Assembly (NCBI GenBank): GCA_946645685.1
Contig: CAMPCJ010000004.1
Coordinates: forward strand, 1 to 49,475
Source of the DNA: an uncultured Clostridia bacterium
Lineage (GTDB): Bacteria; Bacillota; Clostridia; Oscillospirales; SIG627
Direction: 5' to 3'
Length of the DNA stretch: 49,475 nucleotides
The translations under genes and the position numbers were made by a program. Positions 39,026 through 49,084 of the stretch are shown here, piece by piece; the stretch's first letter is position 1; each line of letters starts with the position of its first letter. The notes under the pieces were generated by a model. That model was not told the origin of the DNA, did no database searches, and saw only the letters and a program-made list of their open reading frames with translations.

Positions 39026-40411
39026 ATGAAAAACACGACCCCGGAAGGATCCGTTCTCGTCCGGCTGGAACAGCTGTGTAAGTCCTTTGACGGAGAGCAG
39101 ATCCTGAAAAGCGTCGACCTTACCATTCGGGATAAGGAGTTCGTGACGCTTCTGGGACCGTCCGGATGCGGCAAGACCACCATTCTCCGGTGCATCGCGG
39201 GTTTTGAGAACCCGGACTCCGGCACGGTTTTCTTTGAAGGAAAACCCATGAACGCAGTCCCGCCTCATCTGAGACCGGTAAACACCGTCTTTCAACGCTA
39301 CGCCCTGTTCCCCCATCTGAACGTGTTTGACAACGTCGCCTTCGGGCTGCGGATCCGCAAAGAGAACGAACGCGCGATCCGGGAAAAAGTCCTGAAAATG
39401 CTGGCGATGGTGGATCTGAAGGGATATGAAAGGCGCCCCGTGTCAAAGCTTTCCGGCGGCCAGCAGCAGCGCGTCGCCATTGCCCGGGCGCTGGTCAATA
39501 TGCCCCGGCTTCTCCTGTTGGACGAGCCGTTGGGCGCGCTGGATCTGAAGCTGCGCAAGGATATGCAGCTGGAACTGCGCAATCTGCATAAACAGGCGGG
39601 GACCGCCTTTTTGTACGTCACCCACGACCAGGAGGAGGCACTCACCATGAGCGACCGGATCGTGGTTATGAAAAGCGGCACCATCCAGCAGGTGGGCGCC
39701 CCGCAGGATATTTACAACGAGCCCGCCAACGCCTTCGTGGCGGATTTCATCGGGGAAGCCAACATCTTCGACGCCACCATGCCCCGGGACAAGGAGGTCG
39801 TGTTCAGCGGCGCCGCCTTCCCCTGCGTGGATCAAAAACCGTCGGATCTGGTGGACGTGGTGGTCCGGCCGGAGGATGTGGAGATCGTTTCTCCCTTCGA
39901 CGGTACCGTCGCCGGCGAGGTGGAGGCGAGCCTTTTCAAGGGCGTTCATTATGAAATGACCGTCCGGGTGGGCGAGGATCAGTGGATCATCCACTCCACC
40001 CGCACCTGTTCCGTGGGCGAGGTGGTGGGGCTCCGGGTGACGCCGGAGAACATCCACGTGATGCGCAAAATGTTCCCCACCCCCGAAAACGAGATCGAAG
40101 TCACCGTGGGCGAAGACAATCAGGTCAGCTTTGACGGAAGGAGCTTTACCCTCCCCGCCGCCCCCGCCGGGGCGAAGGTCACCCTGGCGCTTTCTCCCGA
40201 CGACGTCGAGCTTTGCGCCGAGGACGAGGGCGTCTTTACCGGCGTTCTGGACAGCGTGGTGTGGAAGAGCAATCATTATGAAATGATCCTGGTCTCCCAG
40301 CACCGCCGCTGGCTCATCCGCTCCCAGGCGGACGAGCAGGCGGGCGCCGTCGTGGGCATCCGCTTTGCCCCGGAAAAGCTGCGCGTTTTGACGGCGGGAG
40401 GGGAAGGATGA
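39026..40411 (+). CDS. potA: Spermidine/putrescine ABC transporter ATP-binding protein with extended C-terminus
   Basis: Walker A LLGPSGCGKTT, signature LSGGQQQRVAIARAL, Walker B LLLLDEPLGALD; followed by potBCD-like genes. Confidence 0.93.
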   Translation: MKNTTPEGSVLVRLEQLCKSFDGEQILKSVDLTIRDKEFVTLLGPSGCGKTTILRCIAGFENPDSGTVFFEGKPMNAVPPHLRPVNTVFQRYALFPHLNVFDNVAFGLRIRKENERAIREKVLKMLAMVDLKGYERRPVSKLSGGQQQRVAIARALVNMPRLLLLDEPLGALDLKLRKDMQLELRNLHKQAGTAFLYVTHDQEEALTMSDRIVVMKSGTIQQVGAPQDIYNEPANAFVADFIGEANIFDATMPRDKEVVFSGAAFPCVDQKPSDLVDVVVRPEDVEIVSPFDGTVAGEVEASLFKGVHYEMTVRVGEDQWIIHSTRTCSVGEVVGLRVTPENIHVMRKMFPTPENEIEVTVGEDNQVSFDGRSFTLPAAPAGAKVTLALSPDDVELCAEDEGVFTGVLDSVVWKSNHYEMILVSQHRRWLIRSQADEQAGAVVGIRFAPEKLRVLTAGGEG

Positions 40412-41235
40412 AATCCAAAAAGCCCCTCATCCCGTACGCCATCTGGATGGCGATCTTCGTGGTCATCCCCCTGATTATGATCATCGTGAACGCCTTCACG
40501 GATAAAAGCGGCGCTTTTACCCTGGATAATCTGGAGCGGATCTTCTTCAAGGATCCCACCCTGCGTTACAATTTTCTCAATTCCCTGAAGATCGCCCTCA
40601 TTTCCACCGTTCTGTGCCTGGTGCTGGCGTACCCCATCGCCCTGATCATGGCGCGGCAAAAGCCCTCCGTTCAGCGGCTTCTGCACTTCCTTATTATGCT
40701 GCCGATGTGGATGAATTTCGTCCTGCGCATCTGTTCCTGGCTTCTGGTGCTGCAGCCGGACGGCATCCTGGACGTGATGCTCCGCGGCGTGGGTCTCCTT
40801 TCCCCCGGGCAGTCCAACCCCTTGTATATGACGGAAACGGCGGTGGTGCTGGGCATCGTGTACAACTATCTGCCCTTTATGATCCTGCCCATTTATACCA
40901 CCGTGGCGAAGATCCCCCGGTCTCTGTATGAAGCGGGGGAGGATCTGGGGTGCAGCCGGTGGAACGTCTTGAAAAAGATCGTGTTCCCCCTGTCCGTTCC
41001 CGGCGTCATTTCGGGCTTGACCATGGTGTTCGTCCCCGCCATGTCCTCCTTCGTCATCAGTATGAAGCTGGGCGGCTTTGCCTTGATGGGCGACATCATT
41101 GACAACTACTACAAGGGCACCGGCGGCGACCCCCATCTGGGCGCCGCGGTCTCCATCGTTCTCATGTTCTTCATCATCCTGTCCATCGCGCTGATGAACC
41201 GCTTTGACAAAGATGACGACGTGGTTTTGGCGTAA
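40408..41235 (+). CDS. potB: Spermidine/putrescine ABC transporter permease
   Basis: Multi-TM; EAA-like motif YEAGEDLGCSRWNVLKKIVFPLSVPGV. Confidence 0.92.
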   Translation: MKSKKPLIPYAIWMAIFVVIPLIMIIVNAFTDKSGAFTLDNLERIFFKDPTLRYNFLNSLKIALISTVLCLVLAYPIALIMARQKPSVQRLLHFLIMLPMWMNFVLRICSWLLVLQPDGILDVMLRGVGLLSPGQSNPLYMTETAVVLGIVYNYLPFMILPIYTTVAKIPRSLYEAGEDLGCSRWNVLKKIVFPLSVPGVISGLTMVFVPAMSSFVISMKLGGFALMGDIIDNYYKGTGGDPHLGAAVSIVLMFFIILSIALMNRFDKDDDVVLA

Positions 41236-41247
41236 GGGGGCGGATAT

Positions 41248-42039
41248 ATGAGAAAAACGCTCTCCTGGCTGTACTTCGGACTCATCTTTCTGTTCCTCTA
41301 CGCCCCCATTCTCATCATGATCGTCTTCTCCTTCAACGGGAGCCATAACATCACTGTCTGGGGCGGGTTTTCCCTGCAGAATTATGAAAATTTGCTGCAC
41401 AAGTCCAAGGCGATCGAATCCCTGTGGAACTCCCTTGTCATCGCCCTCCTCTCCTCCCTGGGCTCCTGCGTTTTGGGCACCATGGCGTGCCTGGGTCTGA
41501 ACAACCTGAAAAAGAGCCGGGGGCTGGTGATGAATATCTCCAACCTGCCCATCATCAATCCGGAGATCGTCACCGGCGTGTCCCTGATGCTCATTTTCAG
41601 CCTGCTCTTTTCCGGGAGCGTCGGGCTGGGCTTCCACACCGTCCTTCTGGCGCATATCGTGTTCAACACCCCCTACGTCATCCTCAACGTGATGCCCCGT
41701 CTGCGCCGGATGGATCAGAATTTGTACGAAGCCGCCCTGGATCTGGGCTGTCCCCCCGTAAAGGCGCTGTGGAAGGTGGTCATGCCGGAACTGTTTCCCG
41801 CCATCCTGTCCGGCTTCCTCATTTCCTTTACCTATTCGATGGATGACTTCATCATCAGCTACTATACCGGAGGCACCTTCCAGACCTTCTCCGTCTTCAT
41901 CTACAACAGCTTGAAGAAGGGGCCTCAGGACTGGATGCTGGCGCTTTCCGGGATCCTCTTCGTGGCGGTCCTGACCATTCTCATTATCATGAACGTCCAC
42001 GATATCCGTCAGGAAAAACGGGAAGCCGTCAAGCGCTGA
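41248..42039 (+). CDS. potC: Spermidine/putrescine ABC transporter permease
   Basis: Multi-TM; YEAALDLGCPPVKALWKVVMPELFPAILSGFLISFTYSMDDFIISYYTGG. Confidence 0.93.
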   Translation: MRKTLSWLYFGLIFLFLYAPILIMIVFSFNGSHNITVWGGFSLQNYENLLHKSKAIESLWNSLVIALLSSLGSCVLGTMACLGLNNLKKSRGLVMNISNLPIINPEIVTGVSLMLIFSLLFSGSVGLGFHTVLLAHIVFNTPYVILNVMPRLRRMDQNLYEAALDLGCPPVKALWKVVMPELFPAILSGFLISFTYSMDDFIISYYTGGTFQTFSVFIYNSLKKGPQDWMLALSGILFVAVLTILIIMNVHDIRQEKREAVKR

Positions 42040-42088
42040 CCGCTTTCATACAGGAAACAAACAACGAGAAAAAAAGGAGATTACTGCA

Positions 42089-43162
42089 TTGAAAAAACTC
42101 ACTTCCATCGTGCTGGCGCTCGCCATGCTTCTGTCCGCCGCTGCTCTCTTCGCTTCCTGCTCCAAAAAGGAAACGCTGGTGGTCTGTAACTGGGGCGAAT
42201 ACATTTCCGACGGTGAGGACGGCTATATGGACGTCGTCGCCGAATTTGAGAAAAAATTTGACTGCAAGGTGGAATACGTGGTGGCGGAGACCAATGAGAC
42301 CCTGTATTCCCTGATGAAGTCCGGCTCCGTTGCCTACGACGTGATCTTCCCCTCCGACTATATGGTGGAAAAGATGGCGAAGGAGGGTATGCTCGCCGAG
42401 ATCAACTTTGACAACATCCCCAATTACAAGAACATCCTTCCCGAATTCAAAGGGCTGGCGTACGACCCGGAGGAAAAGTATTCCGTGCCGTATTTCTGGG
42501 GCACCGTGGGCATCGTGTATAACGAAAAGCTCCTCACCCCCGAGGATCTGGCGACCGTGGAAAACGCCAAGGATTTCGAGATCCTCTGGTCGGAGAATTA
42601 TCCCAACCGCATTATGATGTTCAACAATCCCCGGGACGCCTTCGGCGTGGCGCTGAAGACCCTGGGCTATTCTCAGAACACCACCAGTGAAGCGGAGATC
42701 CGCCAGGCGGCCGCGAAACTGAAAGAACAGAAGTTCCTCTACTATATGGACGAATTCTTCACCGCCATGCCCAACGACTCCCTGGCGCTGGGCGTGTACT
42801 ACGCCGGCGACTACCTCACCGTCGCCGCGGAAAATGAGAATTTGAAATTTGTCATCCCGGAATGCGGCACCAACATCTTCAACGACGCCATGTGCATCCC
42901 CAAGAACGCTAGAAATCAGACCCTGGCGGAAAAGTTCATCAACTTTATGCTGGAGCCGGAGGTGGGACGCGATAACGCGGAATACCTGGGCTATTCCAGC
43001 CCCAACGCAGCAGCTCTCGAGATCATGGATGAAGAGATCAAGGACGATCCCGTGGCGTATCCCGAGCGCAAGGACAGCTGGGAAGCCTTCCGGGATCTGC
43101 CGGAAGAGACCAACGCGCTCATGCGCGACCTGTGGGCGGAGATCCTCACGGACAATAAATAA
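42089..43162 (+). CDS. potD: Spermidine/putrescine ABC transporter substrate-binding lipoprotein (TTG start)
   Basis: Lipobox LFASC; LVVCNWGEYISDGEDGYMDVVAEFEKKF...; RBS AAGGAGA upstream of TTG. Confidence 0.92.
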   Translation: MKKLTSIVLALAMLLSAAALFASCSKKETLVVCNWGEYISDGEDGYMDVVAEFEKKFDCKVEYVVAETNETLYSLMKSGSVAYDVIFPSDYMVEKMAKEGMLAEINFDNIPNYKNILPEFKGLAYDPEEKYSVPYFWGTVGIVYNEKLLTPEDLATVENAKDFEILWSENYPNRIMMFNNPRDAFGVALKTLGYSQNTTSEAEIRQAAAKLKEQKFLYYMDEFFTAMPNDSLALGVYYAGDYLTVAAENENLKFVIPECGTNIFNDAMCIPKNARNQTLAEKFINFMLEPEVGRDNAEYLGYSSPNAAALEIMDEEIKDDPVAYPERKDSWEAFRDLPEETNALMRDLWAEILTDNK

Positions 43163-43191
43163 AACGCGGCACGCGCCGTAAAGGAGATAAA

Positions 43192-45798
43192 ATGCAATAC
43201 ACCGGATTGAATGAACTGCGGGAAAAGTATCTTTCCTTTTTTGAATCCAAAGGGCACCTGCGCCTGCCCTCCTTCCCTCTGGTGCCCCGGGGGGATAAAT
43301 CGCTGCTTCTCATCAACAGCGGTATGGCGCCCATGAAGAAGTATTTCACCGGGGAGGAGGAGCCGCCCCGCCGCCGTGTCACCACCTGCCAGAAGTGCAT
43401 CCGCACCCCCGACCTGGAACGGGTGGGTCACACCGCCCGCCACGGCACCTTCTTTGAAATGCTGGGAAATTTCTCCTTCGGGGATTATTTCAAGAACGAG
43501 GCGATCCCGTGGGCGTGGGAATTTCTCACCCAAACGCTGGAGATCCCCGCCTCCCTTCTGTGGCCCAGCATCTATGAGAAGGACGAGGAGGCGTTTCACA
43601 TCTGGCACGACGTGATCGGCGTGCCGGCGGAAAAGATCGTCCGCCTGGGCAAGGAGGATAACTTCTGGGAGCACGGCTCCGGCCCCTGCGGGCCCTGCAG
43701 CGAGATCTACTTTGACCGGGGCGAAAAATACGGCTGCGGCAAGCCCGACTGTAAGCCCGGCTGCGACTGCGACCGGTATATGGAGATCTGGAACAACGTG
43801 TTTTCCCAGTTCAACAACGACGGCAAGGGCAACTACACGGAGCTTGCGCAGAAGAACATCGATACCGGTATGGGTCTGGAGCGCCTGGCGTGCGTGATGC
43901 AGGGCGTGGACAATATGTTCGAGGTGGACACCATCCGCAAGGTGCTGGACACGGTGTGTGCCCTGTCCGGCAAGACCTACGGCGCCGGCGGGGACACGGA
44001 CGTCTCCATCCGCATCATCACCGACCACATCCGCTCCGCCACCTTTATGATCTCCGACGGCGTGACCCCCTCCAACGAGGGACGGGGCTACGTCCTGCGC
44101 CGCATCCTGCGCCGCGCCATCCGCCACGGGAAGCTGCTGGGCATCAACGGCGCCTTCCTGACGGGGCTGGTGGACGTGGTCATTGACTCCTGCGAAGCCG
44201 GCTATCCCGAGCTGCGTCAGAAGGAGGATTACATCAAAAAGATCATCTCCCTGGAAGAAGACCGCTTCAACGAAACGTTGGACGCCGGACTTTCCATCCT
44301 TTCCCAGATGATGGAAAAAATCACCGGCGAGGGCGGGAAGACCCTGTCCGGTCAGGATGCCTTTAAGCTCTACGATACCTTCGGCTTTCCGGTGGATCTC
44401 ACCCGGGAGCTTGTCCGGGAAAAGGGACTTGAGATCGACGAAGACGGCTTTGCCGCTTTGATGAAGGCGCAGCGGGAGCGCGCCCGCGCCGCCCGCGCCA
44501 ATATTTCCGGCTGGTCGGACGCCGCCAAGACCGCGGTTTCCCACCTGGCGCCCACCGTGTTCACCGGCTATGAAAAAGACGCCGGCGAAGCCACCGTCCT
44601 TGCCGTGTTCGGCGAGGAAGGGGAAGTGGACTGCCTTTCCGAGGGAGAGGGCGCCGTGGTGCTGGACACCACCCCCTTCTACGGGGAAAGCGGCGGTCAG
44701 GTGGGCGACGTTGGCATCCTGGAAAGCGACAAGGGCGCCCTGTCCGTTTTGGATACCAAAAAATCCGGCGGCGTGTTCCTGCACTCCGTCCGGGTGGAAA
44801 ACGGCTCCGTCTCCAAGGGAGACAAGCTCTTCTGCCGGGTGGACGCGGAACGGCGGGACGCCATTCGCCGCAACCACTCCGCCGCGCACCTGCTTCAGGC
44901 GGCGCTGCGTGCCGTTTTGGGCGATCACGTGGAGCAGGCGGGCAGCTTTGTGGACGAAAACCGCTTCCGCTTTGATTTCAAGCATTTCCAGGCCATGACC
45001 GGGGAGGAGATACGCGCCGTGGAGGATCTGATGAACCGCAAGATCCTGCAGGCGCTTCCCGTGACCACCGACGTGATGAGCGCCGAGGAAGCCAAAAAGA
45101 CCGGCGCCATGGCGCTGTTCGGGGAAAAGTACGGCGACAAGGTGCGCGTGGTGACCATGGGCGATTTTTCCAAGGAACTGTGCGGCGGTACCCACGTGTC
45201 CAATACCGCCAACGTGGGGCTTGCCCGCATCACCGGTGAGGGCGGCGTCGCGGCGGGCATCCGCCGGATCGAAGGCGTCACCGGCAGCGGCGTCCTGCGC
45301 CTTCTGGCACAGCGGGAAGCGGTGCTGGAGGAGAGCGCGTCCCTGCTCAAGACCCGTCCCGACGGCGTGCCGGAAAAGGTGAAGGCGCTGCAGAAGGAAC
45401 TGAAAGAGACCAAAGCCGCCGCGGAAGAGCTGGGCGCTAAGCTCGCCGCCGCCGGCATCGGGGAGATCCTCTCCTCCGGCACGCAAAAAGGCGGCTTGAA
45501 CCTCATCTTCCGCACCCTGGAAGGGGACGTGGATCCCCGGGCTATGGGCGACCTCATCCGGGAAAAGGATCCCACGGCTGTTGCCGTCCTGGCGCAGGTC
45601 TCCGACGGGAAGATCCGCTTCCACGCCGTGTGCGGTGCCGAGGCGGTCAAAGGGGGCGCCCACGCGGGCAACGTCTTGAAAGCCATCTCCCCCATCGTGG
45701 GCGGCGGCGGCGGCGGACGGCCCGATTCCGCCCAGTCCGGCGGCAAGCTTCCGGAAAAACTGCCGGAGGCGGAGAAAGCGTTCTACGAACTGTTTTAA
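43192..45798 (+). CDS. alaS: Alanyl-tRNA synthetase
   Basis: LREKYLSFFESKGHLRLPSFPLVPRGDKSLLLINSGMAPMKKYFTG; TTCQKCIRTPDLERVG; RNHSAAHLLQAALR; CGGTHVSNT. Confidence 0.98.
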   Translation: MQYTGLNELREKYLSFFESKGHLRLPSFPLVPRGDKSLLLINSGMAPMKKYFTGEEEPPRRRVTTCQKCIRTPDLERVGHTARHGTFFEMLGNFSFGDYFKNEAIPWAWEFLTQTLEIPASLLWPSIYEKDEEAFHIWHDVIGVPAEKIVRLGKEDNFWEHGSGPCGPCSEIYFDRGEKYGCGKPDCKPGCDCDRYMEIWNNVFSQFNNDGKGNYTELAQKNIDTGMGLERLACVMQGVDNMFEVDTIRKVLDTVCALSGKTYGAGGDTDVSIRIITDHIRSATFMISDGVTPSNEGRGYVLRRILRRAIRHGKLLGINGAFLTGLVDVVIDSCEAGYPELRQKEDYIKKIISLEEDRFNETLDAGLSILSQMMEKITGEGGKTLSGQDAFKLYDTFGFPVDLTRELVREKGLEIDEDGFAALMKAQRERARAARANISGWSDAAKTAVSHLAPTVFTGYEKDAGEATVLAVFGEEGEVDCLSEGEGAVVLDTTPFYGESGGQVGDVGILESDKGALSVLDTKKSGGVFLHSVRVENGSVSKGDKLFCRVDAERRDAIRRNHSAAHLLQAALRAVLGDHVEQAGSFVDENRFRFDFKHFQAMTGEEIRAVEDLMNRKILQALPVTTDVMSAEEAKKTGAMALFGEKYGDKVRVVTMGDFSKELCGGTHVSNTANVGLARITGEGGVAAGIRRIEGVTGSGVLRLLAQREAVLEESASLLKTRPDGVPEKVKALQKELKETKAAAEELGAKLAAAGIGEILSSGTQKGGLNLIFRTLEGDVDPRAMGDLIREKDPTAVAVLAQVSDGKIRFHAVCGAEAVKGGAHAGNVLKAISPIVGGGGGGRPDSAQSGGKLPEKLPEAEKAFYELF

Positions 45799-45808
45799 GG
45801 AGAAAAAT

Positions 45809-46147
45809 ATGGATTGTCTCTTTTGTGCCATCAAAGACGGTCAGATCCCCTCGCAGAAGGTCTACGAGGACGAGTACGTGTACGCCTTCCGGGACATCAA
45901 TCCCCAGGCGCCCGTCCATGTCCTGGTGATCCCCAAGACCCACATCCCCTCCGCTGACGCCGTCACGGAGGAAAACGCCCCCCTGGTGGCGAAGGTTTTC
46001 TGCGCCATCCCCAAGATCGCCGCGGCGGAGGGCTTGACCAACGGCTACCGGCTGATCTCCAACGTGGGGAAGGACGGCTGTCAGACCGTGCCCCATCTCC
46101 ACGTCCACCTTTTGGGCGGGATGAAGCTCACGGAGAAGATGAACTGA
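45809..46147 (+). CDS. HIT family protein
   Basis: DCLFCAIKDGQIPSQKVYEDEYVYAFRDINPQAPVHVLVIPKTHI; HLHVHLLGG. Confidence 0.95.
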   Translation: MDCLFCAIKDGQIPSQKVYEDEYVYAFRDINPQAPVHVLVIPKTHIPSADAVTEENAPLVAKVFCAIPKIAAAEGLTNGYRLISNVGKDGCQTVPHLHVHLLGGMKLTEKMN

Positions 46148-46148
46148 C

Positions 46149-47204
46149 GTGAAGCAGTACCAGCCTCCCTTCGGGATCCGCCCCGCGGCGCTGAAAGCCC
46201 GCTTGAAAGACGCCCCTTCCGGCGCCTTCCTGTTCTGCGGCCCCGAGGAGATGCTCAAGCGCTTCTATCTGGACAAATTCATCGATCTGATCGAAAAGGA
46301 GGGCATGGCGGACTTCAATTTGGTGCGCCTGGACTTTTCCGATACCGCCACCCTGGACGATCTGGATCGGGAAACGGCGGTTCTCCCCGTTATGGCGTCT
46401 CATCGGATGATCCTTTGCCGCTCCCTCCCCGTGAAGGATCTGAAAGCCCAGGACGCCCAGCGCCTGGCGGATCTGGGCAAAAACCTCCCCGAGGGCATCA
46501 TCCTCATCGTCTATCTGGAGGAAGAGGAACTGCCCGCCGATAAGCGCACCATGGGGAAAAAGACCGTGGCGCTCCTGAAGGACAGTTGGACGGTCTGCTT
46601 CTTCCCCCTGCAAGAGGAGAGCGTCCTCATTCCCTGGGCAAAGAAGATCCTCGCCCGGGACGGACTGACCATTTCGGATCGCCCTTTGAGAACGCTCATC
46701 CGCCTGTGCGACGGCAGGATGGCGACCATGCGGGGCGAGCTGGAAAAGCTGGCGTGCTATTGCCTGGCAAAGGGAGAGACGGCTGTCACGGACGACCACG
46801 TTTCCCTCTTCGCCCGGGACAGCCGGGAGTTTCCGGCTTATGAATTGTGCGACGCCGTTTTGAACGGCGCCCTGCGCCCCGCGGAGACGTATTATCAGAA
46901 TCTCGTCCGGCAAAAGATCGACCCCTTGATCCTTTCCGCCGCCCTGTCCCGCCTGTTCACCAACTGCCTGTTGATCCAGGAGGGCGCGGACGAGCGGACG
47001 GTGGCTTCCGTCACCGGGCTGGGGGACTGGCAGTACCGGCAGTACAGCCGCGCCCTCTACGGCAAAAAAAAGGAAAACGTCTCCCGGGCGCTCTCCGTGA
47101 TCGCCTCGCTGGATCACGCGCTGAAAAACAGCGCCGTGGATCACGACCTTCTGTGTGAAAAAGCGGTCATCACCGTCACCCGCCTCATGGGAGAAAAAGC
47201 GTGA
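46149..47204 (+). CDS. holA: DNA polymerase III subunit delta (GTG start)
   Basis: AFLFCGPEEMLKRFYLDKFIDLI..., REFPAYELCDAVLNG, LSRLFTNCLLIQEG typical of HolA. Confidence 0.88.
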   Translation: MKQYQPPFGIRPAALKARLKDAPSGAFLFCGPEEMLKRFYLDKFIDLIEKEGMADFNLVRLDFSDTATLDDLDRETAVLPVMASHRMILCRSLPVKDLKAQDAQRLADLGKNLPEGIILIVYLEEEELPADKRTMGKKTVALLKDSWTVCFFPLQEESVLIPWAKKILARDGLTISDRPLRTLIRLCDGRMATMRGELEKLACYCLAKGETAVTDDHVSLFARDSREFPAYELCDAVLNGALRPAETYYQNLVRQKIDPLILSAALSRLFTNCLLIQEGADERTVASVTGLGDWQYRQYSRALYGKKKENVSRALSVIASLDHALKNSAVDHDLLCEKAVITVTRLMGEKA

Positions 47205-47758
47205 AGCCCCGCTGTAAAGGCGTGGTGGTGGTGGAAGGGAAGTACGATAAGATCCGCCTCTCTTCCGTTCTGGACGCCCGCATCCTTACCACCGAAGGCT
47301 TCGGTGTGTTCAAGGACGGGGAAAAGCGGGCGCTCCTCACCCGCCTTGCCCGCTCCCCCGGTTTGATTTTGCTGTTGGATCCCGACGGCGCCGGGCAGGT
47401 CATCCGCTCCTTCCTGCATAACCTGACGGGGGGCAAGGGCGTCACCGATCTGTACGCCCCGCCCCGTCCCGGAAAAGAAAAGCGGAAAGCCGCTCCGGGC
47501 AAGGAAGGCATTCTGGGCGTGGAGGGAATGGACAACGCCACCCTGCTCTCCCTCTTTGAAAAGGCAAATCTTCTGGAAAACACCCCCGCCGCTCCGGCGC
47601 CCCGTTATACCAAAGGCGACCTGTACCGCCTGGGCTACTCCGGCGGCACGGACAGCCGCTCTCGCCGCCTCGCCGTTCTGGCGGCAAACGATTTGCCTCT
47701 CACCCTGTCCGCCAACGCGTTTTTGGACGTGGTCAATCTATTGGAGGTCGTTTTATGA
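47201..47758 (+). CDS. rnmV: Ribonuclease M5 (Toprim domain)
   Basis: VVVVEGKYDKIRLSSVLDA, LLLDPDGAGQVIRSFL; GVEGMDN. Confidence 0.9.
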   Translation: MKPRCKGVVVVEGKYDKIRLSSVLDARILTTEGFGVFKDGEKRALLTRLARSPGLILLLDPDGAGQVIRSFLHNLTGGKGVTDLYAPPRPGKEKRKAAPGKEGILGVEGMDNATLLSLFEKANLLENTPAAPAPRYTKGDLYRLGYSGGTDSRSRRLAVLAANDLPLTLSANAFLDVVNLLEVVL

Positions 47759-47976
47759 AACTTCGTTTTACCGGTTGGCTCCTGTTTGCTCTCACCGCCC
47801 TCGCCGTGTCCGTTTTGTGCCTGTTGCGCCTGTTCACCGCCTCCGCCTGGGTCGGCTTGATCGGCGTTACGGCGGCGCTTTCCGTAGGCTATTTCCGCCA
47901 CGCCGACAAAAAACTGCGCCAAACCGCAAACGAAGCGGCGCGGCAGCTGGAACAGGACGAAAAAAAGGAAGACTGA
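47755..47976 (+). CDS. Small membrane protein, unknown function
   Basis: 73 aa with two hydrophobic segments and a charged tail; ATGA overlap with rnmV. Confidence 0.55.
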   Translation: MKLRFTGWLLFALTALAVSVLCLLRLFTASAWVGLIGVTAALSVGYFRHADKKLRQTANEAARQLEQDEKKED

Positions 47977-47985
47977 TCTCCTTCC

Positions 47986-48014
47986 TTGACGGAACACGTC
48001 GTTTCCGCTACAAT
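47986..48014 (+). promoter_or_regulatory. Sigma-A-like promoter (TTGACG-17-TACAAT)
   Basis: TTGACG 47986-47991, 17 nt, TACAAT 48009-48014. Confidence 0.65.
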
Positions 48015-48064
48015 GAAAGCAAGGGGAGACCGGTTCCCCTTTGAGATGATGAATGGAGAATGAT

Positions 48065-49018
48065 ATGGAAAATTTTGAACAAGCCAAGATCAGCAGTGCC
48101 ATGACGGAAGAAAGTCGCCTTTCTCCCGCCTCCCTCCTGCCCCTGGCGCAAAGCGACAAGCGCGCCGCGGAGACCCGCTCCCTGGCGGTGCTTCTGGCGA
48201 CCACCGCCATCGTCTTTTTGGCGTGGGCGTCCGGCGTGACCAAGGAATTGGGGGTCATGGTCGTTCACATCGTCAACGCCATCCTCTTCTTCTCCGCCGC
48301 CTACGTGCTGCGGGGCGCCCGCCGGAAGCGGGAGATCGCCTCCCTTTCCGTGGCGACGCTGGAGGATGCCGCCCGCCTTGCGCCGGAGAAGATCCGCCGG
48401 GATCTGGTGCAGAAGCTCTTTGCCGACCATCTGCGCCGCGGCGCGAAAGCACATATCGGCTTGAAGCGCGGCGCCCGTCCCTATACCCCCCAGGAAAAAC
48501 CCGGCTGGAAAAGCGTGGACTACGTCCGGCTGATGGATCTTGCCGCCACCCGGAAAAAGAACCGGGGGGACAGAGCCGCCTTTTTGTATCGGATGGCGGT
48601 CTTCGCCGGCTCCTGCTTTGTGGGTCGCTTTCTCATCAGCGCGTTTCAGCGGGTCGTCATCGTGCGCGTCCCCGCTCTGAAAGAGTGGGTGAACATTCAC
48701 GGTCAGCGTTACGCCGCTCTCATGGGGCTGGCGCTTCTCGTCCTCGCCTTCTGTATGACATATCTTTTGATGCGCCGCTATTGGCTCTCCCTCACCGAGA
48801 TCTATTCTTACGGCGTGGACTGCGAAAGGGACTCCTTCTGGGCGGTTTGGAACGAAGCGGATCACCTCCACGCCCTGATGGGCAAGAGCGAGTCCGACCA
48901 AAAGGACGAAGGCTCCTCCACCGGCTCCCGCCGCCGTCACCGTGGCGGCAGAGGCAAGAAGAAGCCCGCTCCCGCCGCTTCCGCCCCCGCAAAGCCCGCC
49001 TCTCCCGACGGAAAGTAA
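48065..49018 (+). CDS. Membrane protein with Arg/Gly/Lys/Pro-rich C-terminal tail
   Basis: Hydrophobic segments near residues 45-90 and 175-240; tail GSRRRHRGGRGKKKPAPAASAPAKPASPDGK; RBS GGAGA before ATG 48065. Confidence 0.65.
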   Translation: MENFEQAKISSAMTEESRLSPASLLPLAQSDKRAAETRSLAVLLATTAIVFLAWASGVTKELGVMVVHIVNAILFFSAAYVLRGARRKREIASLSVATLEDAARLAPEKIRRDLVQKLFADHLRRGAKAHIGLKRGARPYTPQEKPGWKSVDYVRLMDLAATRKKNRGDRAAFLYRMAVFAGSCFVGRFLISAFQRVVIVRVPALKEWVNIHGQRYAALMGLALLVLAFCMTYLLMRRYWLSLTEIYSYGVDCERDSFWAVWNEADHLHALMGKSESDQKDEGSSTGSRRRHRGGRGKKKPAPAASAPAKPASPDGK

Positions 49019-49029
49019 AAATCGAACAA

Positions 49030-49071
49030 CATAGAAAAAAGCACTTGCTTTCGCAAGTGCTTTTTTCTATG
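49030..49071. terminator. Bidirectional rho-independent terminator
   Basis: CATAGAAAAAAGCACTTGC-TTTC-GCAAGTGCTTTTTTCTATG. Confidence 0.85.
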
Positions 49072-49084
49072 CCACATCGTTCTA

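Noticed and set aside
42991-45834. 947-aa minus-strand ORF opposite alaS
   Set aside because: Mirror of alaS codon bias; no recognisable domain and alaS is unambiguous.
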